Shown piece after piece: positions 1 to 5,913 of a stretch of 10,840 nucleotides of DNA. Source of the DNA: Candidatus Alkanophagales archaeon. Its GTDB lineage: Archaea; Halobacteriota; Syntropharchaeia; Alkanophagales; B39-G2. The stretch's first letter is position 1; each line of letters begins with the position of its first letter. The notes beneath the pieces were generated by a model. It was not told the origin of the DNA and did not search any database. It worked only from the letters and a program-made list of their open reading frames with translations. The DNA lies in contig QMVQ01000036.1 in assembly GCA_003661185.1 (NCBI GenBank), positions 1 through 10,840 on the forward strand, in the 5' to 3' direction. The position numbers were made by a program, and so were the translations under genes.

Positions 1-204
1 ATCGAGAAGTTTTTGATGGCAGGTGGGAAGCGAGAAGAGGGAGAGGGACGGGAGTTAAGGGTGCGGGTGCGGATTGTGAAAAGCCACTCAGACGTGAACG
101 TAGGAGGTGACGAGATCGAGATTAGCTATATTACAGCAAAGGGCAAGAAGATTGACGTCAGGGGTCCGGTGTTCACGACAGTGCGTTGCAAGATTCATTG
201 GTAG
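1..204 (+). CDS. Unrecognised small basic protein (probably the 3' end of a longer gene)
   Basis: The frame is open from the first base to a TAG at 202-204, so the reading frame may enter from outside the window. In-frame TTG (13) and ATG (16) codons would give a protein of about 62 residues, but neither has a Shine-Dalgarno, and any TATA box would lie outside the window. The visible protein starts with a Lys/Glu/Arg-rich stretch, followed by alternating hydrophobic and charged residues (for example LRVRVRIV, EIEISYI) that suggest beta strands. It ends in Cys-Lys-Ile-His-Trp. No signal peptide, membrane segment or metal-binding motif is visible. I do not recognise the family. Codon use resembles the neighbouring genes, which supports coding, but the short length leaves doubt. 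Confidence 0.4.
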   Translation: MEKFLMAGGKREEGEGRELRVRVRIVKSHSDVNVGGDEIEISYITAKGKKIDVRGPVFTTVRCKIHW

Positions 205-347
205 TTTTAAAATGTGGACTCTAAACCGAAACTAATCAGGCCCTGAGAATTCAACTCGAAACTCGAAGTTTAACGTTGTTAGGAAGCGGCAGAGGAATTT
301 TTAAAACTCGTAGTAAAATAAAAGAATGAAAATCATTTAGTTAGCCT

Positions 348-486
348 CTACAAGACGGGCAGAGTCATTATGAGCGCCGCAACGACGAGCGCTATGCTCG
401 TGAATTCCGGCACCGGCGTCGGCGGACCGGGGCGCACGGCGGCGTCAGGAAGGCATGAGCATGAGGACCACCTTCCCCGCTTGCAT
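348..486 (-). pseudogene. Remnant of a secreted/surface protein with a PEF-CTERM-like C-terminus
   Basis: On the minus strand the frame ending at TAG 348-350 reads PPTPVPEFTSIALVV and continues as a hydrophobic segment ending LPVL. A Pro/Thr-rich linker, then Pro-Glu-Phe, then one hydrophobic helix is the layout of archaeal PEF-CTERM signals, which archaeosortases recognise on exported, usually glycosylated, surface proteins. The basic tail that normally follows the helix is absent because the stop comes first. Upstream, this frame runs into the 5' end of the plus-strand oxidoreductase gene, so no full protein precedes it. In a different frame, an ATG at 486 starts a short signal-peptide-like stretch (MQAGKVVLMLMPS) that stops at about 445. 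The two pieces could be the ends of one gene that lost its middle and its frame. A chance GC-rich ORF is the alternative. Confidence 0.35.
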
Positions 487-501
487 CTTAATGAAAAATG
501 A

Positions 502-516
502 TTTAAATGATATAAG
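502..516 (+). promoter_or_regulatory. TATA-like promoter element of the NDH-2-type oxidoreductase
   Basis: TTTAAATGATATAAG contains two overlapping TATA-like cores. The first is centred about 25 nt before the ATG at 531. With no Shine-Dalgarno in between, this spacing predicts a leaderless or nearly leaderless transcript. Confidence 0.5.
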
Positions 517-530
517 CAGAAACCCCTTAC

Positions 531-1781
531 ATGAAACTTGTTGTCGTGGGTTGTGGAATTGGAGGTGCGGAGGTAGTTGCAAACGTCAGGAAGCGTTTGC
601 CGAAAAAAGAGCTTGAGATATGCGTGCTTGACCAAAGGGCTAATACGCAATGTAAAGCATTACACCCGCTCATCCTTAGCGGAAGGGCGACGCCGGAGGA
701 GGCTTCTGGCGACTTGAAAAGGTTTGCAGAGGCGCATGACGCCGAGTTTATAAACGAGCGGGTTGAGGATGTGGACTTTGATGAGCGTCTTGTGAAAACT
801 GAGAAGGGGAGGGAGGTCTCCTATGACCATCTCGTCCTTGCATTCGGCGCAGAGCCTGACTTCAGCGTTCCGGGAGCCGAAGGAGCTCATTCCATATACA
901 CACTTGAAGATGCCGTGAGAGCGAAGAATGCGCTTGACGCTCTTGATTTTTCAAAGGAGCGAGACGTCGTGGTCGTCGGCGCCGGGCTGACAGGTGTCGA
1001 GGTCGCAGGTGAGCTTAGCGATTTCTTCACACGAACGGGCAAGAAAGTTAAGGTTACGCTCGTCGAGAAAGAGAGCCGGATACTTCCCGAGCTGCCGGAG
1101 GAGGTTTCGAGCTTCGTCGCCAACATTCTCAAGGAGCGGGGCGTGGAAATGCTCACGAGCACGAAAGTTACCGAAATAAGCGATGCGGGGGTCATGCTGG
1201 AAGATGGACGGATGCTGTCTTCGGACTTCACCCTCTGGGCAGGCGGCGTCAAGCCGCACAGCCTCATAAAAACTATTGCAAGAGTCAAAAGAGACCCCTA
1301 TTTGGGGGAGATAGGCTTCCCGGTCACTGAGGACGGCTGGCTGCGGGTCGAGCCATTTTCAAGGCTAATGGGCATGACGAGTTTCGACGAGGTGGGGGAA
1401 GGCGAATACAAGGAATACATGGTGTTTGCGGTCGGCGACGCCGTGAAGTTTGAGGTTGTGGAGCCGGACTTTTTAGAGAGGGTTTCAATGAAGACCATGG
1501 ACGAGGCGGAACGCCACGCAAAGACCGTCGCAAAGAACATAGCAACAGTGCTGAAGGGCTGGACCAAGCCGCTCCGCCACATATACATACCGAAAAACGC
1601 GACGGTCACGCCGAACGTGCTGATACCCATGGGCGAGAGGGAGGGCGTTGAGGTGCGCTGCGGCTCAGCAAAAAGAGTATCGCCACGGGAGATAAGAAGG
1701 AAAGTCAAAGTAAGGAAAGTCTCAGCGGAGAGGGTAAGGAAGGAAGTGGAAGGGGGGTTCAAAGCACTGTTTAAGGAGTAG
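531..1781 (+). CDS. NAD(P)/FAD-dependent oxidoreductase, type II NADH dehydrogenase-like
   Basis: A 416-residue flavoprotein of the pyridine nucleotide-disulfide oxidoreductase superfamily. The N-terminal Rossmann fold has GCGIGG at residues 7-12 for FAD, with an acidic residue (D34) at the end of the second strand to hold the ribose. A second dinucleotide fold has GAGLTG at 150-155, for NAD(P)H. The C-terminal FAD-binding FAVGDA motif is at 299-304. Length and order fit NDH-2-type dehydrogenases, which pass electrons from NADH to a quinone or another acceptor. The CxxC redox pair of disulfide reductases is not present. There is no transmembrane helix. The last 40 residues are strongly basic (RREIRR-like, VRKEVEGG), which could let the protein sit on the membrane surface. 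Sulfide:quinone reductase and CoA-disulfide reductase relatives are possible alternatives. The class is secure, the substrate is not. The gene stands alone, downstream of a TATA box and upstream of tRNA-Val. Confidence 0.85.
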   Translation: MKLVVVGCGIGGAEVVANVRKRLPKKELEICVLDQRANTQCKALHPLILSGRATPEEASGDLKRFAEAHDAEFINERVEDVDFDERLVKTEKGREVSYDHLVLAFGAEPDFSVPGAEGAHSIYTLEDAVRAKNALDALDFSKERDVVVVGAGLTGVEVAGELSDFFTRTGKKVKVTLVEKESRILPELPEEVSSFVANILKERGVEMLTSTKVTEISDAGVMLEDGRMLSSDFTLWAGGVKPHSLIKTIARVKRDPYLGEIGFPVTEDGWLRVEPFSRLMGMTSFDEVGEGEYKEYMVFAVGDAVKFEVVEPDFLERVSMKTMDEAERHAKTVAKNIATVLKGWTKPLRHIYIPKNATVTPNVLIPMGEREGVEVRCGSAKRVSPREIRRKVKVRKVSAERVRKEVEGGFKALFKE

Positions 1782-1822
1782 TAGCGTGCGGCATGCTCTT
1801 ATGCAGCGTTCTCAATAGTTAA

Positions 1823-1830
1823 TTTTATAA
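1823..1830 (+). promoter_or_regulatory. TATA box of tRNA-Val
   Basis: TTTTATAA is centred about 25 nt before the first base of the tRNA at 1852, the standard distance for an archaeal TBP-binding site if transcription starts at or just before the mature 5' end. Confidence 0.6.
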
Positions 1831-1851
1831 GAGGGGATGTGAAATTAAAAA

Positions 1852-1924
1852 GCGCCCGTGGTCTAGTTGGCATGACGTCGCCTTGACGCGGCGGAGGTCC
1901 TGAGTTCGAATCTCAGCGGGCCCA
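1852..1924 (+). tRNA. tRNA-Val (anticodon GAC)
   Basis: A 73-nt cloverleaf without intron. Acceptor GCGCCCG (1852-1858) faces CGGGCCC (1917-1923), with A1924 as discriminator. The D arm GTCTAGTTGGCATGAC is at 1861-1876, with G18-G19 present. Anticodon stem TCGCC/GGCGG encloses loop TTGACGC, giving anticodon GAC at 1885-1887, which reads Val GUC. The variable region is AGGTC. The T arm CTGAG-TTCGAAT-CTCAG is at 1900-1916. CCA is not encoded. One oddity: position 2 is C opposite C71, a mismatch inside the acceptor stem where the other six pairs are perfect; G2 would complete the stem. All tertiary-contact positions (U8, A14, G15-C48, G18, G19) are normal, so the gene is probably functional. Confidence 0.9.
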
Positions 1925-1929
1925 TCTGC

Positions 1930-1953
1930 GGCGGGGCAAATGCCCCGCCTTTC
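1930..1953 (+). terminator. GC-rich hairpin and short T run after tRNA-Val
   Basis: Five bases beyond the tRNA, GGCGGGGC (1930-1937) pairs perfectly with GCCCCGCC (1942-1949) around an AAAT loop, followed by TTTCC. It resembles an intrinsic terminator, although archaeal termination mostly relies on T runs, and this one is short. It could also shield the tRNA trailer before 3' processing. It separates the tRNA from the promoter of the next gene. Confidence 0.5.
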
Positions 1954-1957
1954 CTAA

Positions 1958-1966
1958 TTTTAATAT
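1958..1966 (+). promoter_or_regulatory. TATA-like element of the frhB-iorA operon
   Basis: TTTTAATAT is centred 28-29 nt before the ATG at 1991. There is no Shine-Dalgarno between them, so the first gene of the operon is probably translated from a leaderless or very short-leader transcript. Confidence 0.5.
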
Positions 1967-1990
1967 GGAAACAAAGCATTTTCTAAGCCT

Positions 1991-3130
1991 ATGAGCAAGA
2001 TTGTCGAGGTCGTAAGCGGGGGGCTTTGCACGGCGTGTGGTGGCTGCGTGGGTGTTTGCCCCTACATCAAAAGCATCGAAGACAGAGTTGCGGTCATCGA
2101 GGACTGCGGCGTCGAGGGCGAGGGGCGCTGCTACTACTTCTGCCCCCGAACGTTTTTCGACGTTGACGAGATGAATGGGTTCGTTTTCGGAGGGCGACGC
2201 TCTGAGGAGGACGTGGTTCTTGGACGACACATTTCGGTGCTTGCGGCGAGGGCTAAGAGCGTAGCTATGAGAAAAAACGCTCAATACGGTGGTGTCGTCT
2301 CGACAATAATCTCGCACGCCCTTGAAACCGGCGAGATAGAAGCAGCGGTGCTGACAAGCGGCGGTGGGAGCTGTGGAAGCTATGACGGGGGCGGCGGTGA
2401 GCTGCTGCCCACGCCAGTTATTGCAAGGAGCAAAGGGGATGTGCTCTCGTGTGCGAAAACGAAGTATTTCATGGGGGCATCGCTTTCCGCCCTTAATAAG
2501 GCGTTAAAGGAAGGTTTTGAGAGCGTAGGTGTCGTGGGGACGCCGTGTCAAATCCAAGCTTTGAGGAAGATGCAAGCTTACGGCGACGCCGTGCAGAGCG
2601 GCGGCATTTACGAGAAAATTGACGCCTCTAAGAGCGTTAAGCTCGTCGTCGGGCTGTTTTGCATGTGGGCGCTTTCATACGATTTTCTTTGGTATTTGAG
2701 GAAACATGTTGAGCTGTCGGCAGTGAGGAAGCTTGATATACCCGTTGGTGGTTTCCTCGTCTTCGGCGAGGATTTCAGGAAAGAACTACCGCTGGAGGAG
2801 GTCAGGAGATACGTGAGGCACGCCTGCGACGTTTGCTACGATATGACGTCGGAGTTCGCGGATATCTCGGTCGGAGCGCTCGAGGGCGTGCCTGACTGGA
2901 ACACTGTAATTCTAAGGACGAAGCTCGGTGAGCGGATTTTCAGAGAGGCGGAGAAGGCGGGCGTTTTAGAGGTTAAAGAGCTGGAGGTGGAGCGATTAGA
3001 GCATTTGCGGTGGGCGTCGCTGCGAAAGAAGGCGAAAGCGTGGCGACGGATGCATGAGTTTAAAGTTGAATTTTTGAAGATAAGCGAGCTTGAGAGGGGA
3101 ATTGTTGAGGGATTTCCGTTGGAGGAGTGA
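1991..3130 (+). CDS. Coenzyme F420 hydrogenase/dehydrogenase beta-subunit (FrhB/FdhB) family protein
   Basis: A 379-residue iron-sulfur flavoprotein of the FrhB family, whose members move electrons between ferredoxin-type clusters and coenzyme F420 through FAD. An N-terminal cluster motif C13-x2-C16-x2-C19-x3-C23-P can bind a [4Fe-4S] centre. Further family signatures follow in order: QYGGVV at 98-103, GTPCQ at 183-187, and the C-terminal C279-x2-C282 followed by ADISVG near 290-295. Other cysteines (39, 47, 51, 128, 154, 224) could complete a second cluster. It is longer than hydrogenase FrhB (about 280 residues) and close to FdhB or ferredoxin-linked stand-alone versions. Its last bases overlap or abut the start of iorA, so the two are almost certainly co-translated. 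That suggests it is the electron outlet of IorA, linking ferredoxin to F420. The family assignment is firm; the coupling to IorA is inference. F420 reduction itself cannot be read from the sequence, as some family members use other acceptors. Confidence 0.85.
   Translation: MSKIVEVVSGGLCTACGGCVGVCPYIKSIEDRVAVIEDCGVEGEGRCYYFCPRTFFDVDEMNGFVFGGRRSEEDVVLGRHISVLAARAKSVAMRKNAQYGGVVSTIISHALETGEIEAAVLTSGGGSCGSYDGGGGELLPTPVIARSKGDVLSCAKTKYFMGASLSALNKALKEGFESVGVVGTPCQIQALRKMQAYGDAVQSGGIYEKIDASKSVKLVVGLFCMWALSYDFLWYLRKHVELSAVRKLDIPVGGFLVFGEDFRKELPLEEVRRYVRHACDVCYDMTSEFADISVGALEGVPDWNTVILRTKLGERIFREAEKAGVLEVKELEVERLEHLRWASLRKKAKAWRRMHEFKVEFLKISELERGIVEGFPLEE
3121..3127 (+). promoter_or_regulatory. Shine-Dalgarno that decides the iorA start
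   Basis: GGAGGAG sits in the last codons of the upstream gene, at a good distance (8 nt) from ATG 3136 and too close to GTG 3127 to serve it. This favours ATG 3136 over the GTG at 3127, which would overlap the upstream TGA. Confidence 0.5.
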
Positions 3131-3135
3131 GTGTG

Positions 3136-5043
3136 ATGTCAATCACGCTGGACGCGCCCGGACGGGAAGTGCTGCTGATGGGGAACGAGGCGATAGCGAG
3201 AGGTGCCATCGAGGCAGGCGTGGCGTTCTGCTCCGCATACCCGGGAACGCCGTCGTCCGAGATTTTGGGTGTTCTTGCGGAGGCGGCGCCGAAGCTCGGC
3301 TTCTACGCAGAATGGTCAACGAATGAGATCGTAGCGATGGAAGCAGCAGCCGCCGCTGCGTTCTCAGGACTGCGGGCGATGTGCTCGATGAAATCACAGG
3401 GCTTGAGCGTTTGTGCGGACTTTCTGACGACGCTGAACCTCTCCGGGACGAAAGGCGGACTGGTCATCGTGGTCTGCGACGACCCTGCGGCGCTTTCGAG
3501 CGTGAACGAGATAGACACGAGGAGCTACGCTGAGATTGCGGACCTGCCGCTGTTTGAGCCTGCGACCGTCCAAGAGGCGAAGGACATGACGAAGTTCGCA
3601 TTTGAACTCTCGGAAGAGCTTTGCGAGCCGTGCATCGTGCGCAGCGTCACCAGAATCTCGCACGGTCGTGGCAACGTGAGGCTCGGCGAGATAAGCAAGG
3701 AGCGACGGGCGGCGGAGCTCTCAGAACGTTTCATCACGGGACTTGCGACGAGCGCCGTGGAACGGCACGCTGGACTGCATGCGAAGCTGAGAGCGGCGGC
3801 TGAAAAGTTCGAAAGCTCGCCGTTTAACTTTTATTACGGTGATCCCAACGCCGCATTTCTGATAATAACGTCGGGAGCAGGCTGGCTTTACTCGAAGGAA
3901 GCTTTTCAGATTTTAGGACTGGACGAGGGCTTTGGCATTCTGAAGCTGGGGACGACGCATCCTTTGCCAAGAAGGCTCGTGGCGTCGCATTTAAAGCATG
4001 CTGTTGAAATCCTGGTGATCGAGGAGACCGACCCGTTCATAGAGCGTAAAGTGAAGGCGCTCGCCGTCGACCTCCGCCTCGATATCTGCGTTTACGGCAG
4101 GGAATTAGGAAGCGAGCGTGCTTTTGCGGACGCCGTCGGCGAAATGAGCGTCGACGCCGTCATTGAGGCGTTGCAGCAGGTGAAAAAGCTAAGTGTAGCG
4201 GGTCTTCGGAACGCCGAGTATGAGAAAGAGGCAGAAGAGGCATTAAAGATTCTACCTAAGCGTGAGATAGCGTTCTGCCCGGGCTGCCCGCATCGTGCAT
4301 CGCTCTTTGCGATAAAGACCGCGATAAAGCTCGACGGGCGGGACGTTCCAGTCTGCGGCGATATCGGCTGCTACACGCTTGGGATGTTTCGAACGGGCTT
4401 TTATCTTTCAAAAACGTCGCACTGCATGGGCGCCGCCATCGGACTCTCCTCAGGCTTTAGGAGTTTAAAGAAGCCAGTGATTGCGCTCGCTGGCGACTCC
4501 ACGTTCTTCCACGCCTGCGTCCCGGGGCTGATAAACGCCAAATACAACAACGCAAACGTGCTTTACATCCTCCTCGACAACGGGGCGACGGCGATGACAG
4601 GCTTCCAACCGCACCCCGGCGTCGGCACGAACGCCATGGGCGAGCCGGCGCCCACCGTGCGTCTTGAGGAGGTTTGTAAGGGCATAGGCGTGCCGGTGCG
4701 TATCTGCGACCCATTTGACGTGGACGACGCCGTGAGGGCGGTTTACGAGCTGCTGCAACAGCAAGGTGGCACCCGAGTTCTCATCTTCAGGCACACTTGC
4801 GGAATCATTGAGACTAAACAGCGTGGCAAGAGGAAAGCTTACGTCGTCGAGGAAAAATGCATAGGAGAGGACTGCGGCTGCAACCGCTTTTGTTCCCGCG
4901 TGTTTAACTGTCCAGGCATCGTCTGGGACAAGGAGAAAGGGAAAGCGAGAATTGATGAAGTGGTGTGCACCGGCTGCGGCGTCTGCGCAAAGTTGTGCCC
5001 CGCCGGCGCAATAATCGTTGAGGAGGAGAGCTACACGGGTTAA
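3136..5043 (+). CDS. iorA: Indolepyruvate:ferredoxin oxidoreductase alpha subunit (IorA)
   Basis: Catalytic subunit of the enzyme that oxidatively decarboxylates aryl-pyruvates (from Trp, Phe, Tyr) to aryl-acetyl-CoA, reducing ferredoxin. From ATG 3136 it has 635 residues, a normal length. The N-terminal pyrimidine-binding domain has YPGTPSSEI at 35-43. The thiamine diphosphate domain has FCPGCPH at 380-386, GDSTFFH at 453-459, N471-N472 and LLDNGATAMTG near 479-489. The C-terminus is a two-cluster ferredoxin. The second cluster, C611-x2-C614-x2-C617-x3-C621-P, is canonical. The first is odd: cysteines at 575, 580, 582, 586 and 592 give five candidates with spacing 4-1-3-5 instead of the usual tight CxxCxxC pattern. 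The partner IorB, needed in characterised enzymes, is not adjacent: an FrhB-like gene lies upstream and a convergent flavoprotein gene downstream. An upstream GTG at 3127 would add three residues. The family call is secure; the exact 2-oxoacid is not determined. Confidence 0.92.
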   Translation: MSITLDAPGREVLLMGNEAIARGAIEAGVAFCSAYPGTPSSEILGVLAEAAPKLGFYAEWSTNEIVAMEAAAAAAFSGLRAMCSMKSQGLSVCADFLTTLNLSGTKGGLVIVVCDDPAALSSVNEIDTRSYAEIADLPLFEPATVQEAKDMTKFAFELSEELCEPCIVRSVTRISHGRGNVRLGEISKERRAAELSERFITGLATSAVERHAGLHAKLRAAAEKFESSPFNFYYGDPNAAFLIITSGAGWLYSKEAFQILGLDEGFGILKLGTTHPLPRRLVASHLKHAVEILVIEETDPFIERKVKALAVDLRLDICVYGRELGSERAFADAVGEMSVDAVIEALQQVKKLSVAGLRNAEYEKEAEEALKILPKREIAFCPGCPHRASLFAIKTAIKLDGRDVPVCGDIGCYTLGMFRTGFYLSKTSHCMGAAIGLSSGFRSLKKPVIALAGDSTFFHACVPGLINAKYNNANVLYILLDNGATAMTGFQPHPGVGTNAMGEPAPTVRLEEVCKGIGVPVRICDPFDVDDAVRAVYELLQQQGGTRVLIFRHTCGIIETKQRGKRKAYVVEEKCIGEDCGCNRFCSRVFNCPGIVWDKEKGKARIDEVVCTGCGVCAKLCPAGAIIVEEESYTG

Positions 5044-5082
5044 ACCGGGAATCACGGCGTTCGCCACTTAATGAGCGGAAAT

Positions 5083-5112
5083 CTTCAGAAAACGTTCCGA
5101 GCGTATCTGAAG
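5083..5112. repeat. Inverted repeat between convergent iorA and flavoprotein genes
   Basis: CTTCAGA (5083-5089) and TCTGAAG (5106-5112) are perfect complements around a 16-nt loop that contains a further ACG/CGT pairing. The repeat lies in the 135-bp gap between two convergent genes and so could end transcription from either side, but no T run follows it. Its role is unknown. Confidence 0.3.
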
Positions 5113-5178
5113 CTCAGCTTTGTCGGCAGAATACGGCAACACGAAGTTTATTATACGCTTGGTGGGTGTTCCACGAGG

Positions 5179-5913
5179 CTAATAAATTCGCTCAAGGTGG
5201 GATAAAGCCCTCGAAATCTCTCCAGGGCTTCTGAGCACATGCACGCCCATTGTAACGAGCGTTAAAACGTTTTTTGCATCCACTTTTCTGACTCGGATTT
5301 CAACGTCCTCTCCACCACGAATGGCGCCATGCGGGCATGCTGAGACGCATCGTCCGCAGCCGTCGCACCTCAACAAATCTATTTGTTCTGAAATCGCGTT
5401 TTGCGGGCAAACCTCTCTCGGCGAGCAGTGCTCGCATTTCCACGCTTGACAAACTTCCCTGTTAACGATGTAAGGCATTTTCGAGCGGAGCACGCCCGTG
5501 CCGTCTTTAGAGCCGAAGATGAAGTCTGTCGGCACAACGAAGACGGGAATGCCGCCCTTCATCGCAAGCGAGACGGCGTTCGTAACAAGGGAGTCGGCGA
5601 TGCCGCTCGCTATTTTCGCAACGGTGTTCGCCGTCGCGGGAGAAACGACGAGCGCTGCATACTTCCGCAGGAGAAACCTGCCTGCCTTTGGAAACGACGC
5701 TCCCTGCTCACTTTCGAGGAATATTTCTTCGAGGTAACCACCGCTCGAAATCCTTTTGAGCTGTGGGGAGAGTCCATACATTTTTAAAACCTCTTCGGCT
5801 GCCTTTGAGACGAGTGTCGTGATTTTAACGCCTTGCTCCCTCAGGTGTTTAAAAGCCTCGACGCTTTCCTTAAGGAAATGTCCTGCCCCGGTCACGCACC
5901 ACGCAACGTTCAT
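5179..5913 (-). CDS. Archaeoflavoprotein, MJ0208/AfpA type, DmrX-like (possible dihydromethanopterin reductase)
   Basis: A 244-residue protein with an N-terminal flavodoxin-like FMN domain of the HFCD/AfpA kind (VTGAGHFLKESVE at 8-20, SPATANTVAKIASGIADS at 91-108) and a C-terminal two-cluster ferredoxin. Cluster two is canonical: C183-x2-C186-x2-C189-x3-C193-P. Cluster one uses C155-x4-C160-x2-C163-x5-C169-P, a loose spacing. Relatives named MJ0208-family archaeoflavoprotein are often annotated dihydromethanopterin reductase (acceptor) because Methanosarcina DmrX performs the last step of tetrahydromethanopterin formation. AfpA itself takes electrons from ferredoxin. I start it at ATG 5913, since the TTG three bases earlier lies in the upstream gene's last codon. 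That ATG overlaps the stop of taw3 (TGATG), so it is the second gene of a tight operon and likely translationally coupled. It is soluble, with no membrane segment. The exact acceptor is uncertain: methanopterin synthesis and an electron donor role both remain open. Confidence 0.78.
   Translation of the reverse strand: MNVAWCVTGAGHFLKESVEAFKHLREQGVKITTLVSKAAEEVLKMYGLSPQLKRISSGGYLEEIFLESEQGASFPKAGRFLLRKYAALVVSPATANTVAKIASGIADSLVTNAVSLAMKGGIPVFVVPTDFIFGSKDGTGVLRSKMPYIVNREVCQAWKCEHCSPREVCPQNAISEQIDLLRCDGCGRCVSACPHGAIRGGEDVEIRVRKVDAKNVLTLVTMGVHVLRSPGEISRALSHLERIY

Larger units (their letters stand above)
205..530. other. Gene-poor stretch with a gene remnant and AT-rich signals
   Basis: There is no intact gene here. 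It opens with an AT-rich TTTTAAAA just after the stop of the first ORF, which could serve its transcription end. A tandem 7-base repeat (AACTCGA twice) sits at 253-266. A TATA-like TTTTTAAAA at 298-306 precedes only a four-codon frame (ATG at 326), so it drives nothing recognisable in the window. Positions 348-486 carry a minus-strand sorting-signal remnant described separately. The last 30 bases hold the promoter of the oxidoreductase gene. Confidence 0.5.

Noticed and set aside
253..266. Tandem AACTCGA repeat as a possible CRISPR or integration site
   Set aside because: Only two 7-base copies, no spacers, no integrase and no tRNA next to it.
370..501. 43-codon plus-strand frame starting MSAATTSAML
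   Set aside because: Low-complexity Gly/Ala/His content with no ribosome site; it is the complement of the PEF-like remnant, whose layout is more meaningful.
887..1288. 133-codon minus-strand frame
   Set aside because: Antisense to the dinucleotide-binding part of the NDH-2-type gene; Ser/Thr-rich shadow.
1852..1924. Attachment site in tRNA-Val for an integrated element
   Set aside because: No integrase gene nearby and no second copy of the tRNA 3' end in the window.
4465..5067. 200-codon minus-strand frame
   Set aside because: Lies wholly antisense to the thiamine diphosphate and ferredoxin domains of iorA, which has clear motifs. No recognisable motif of its own.
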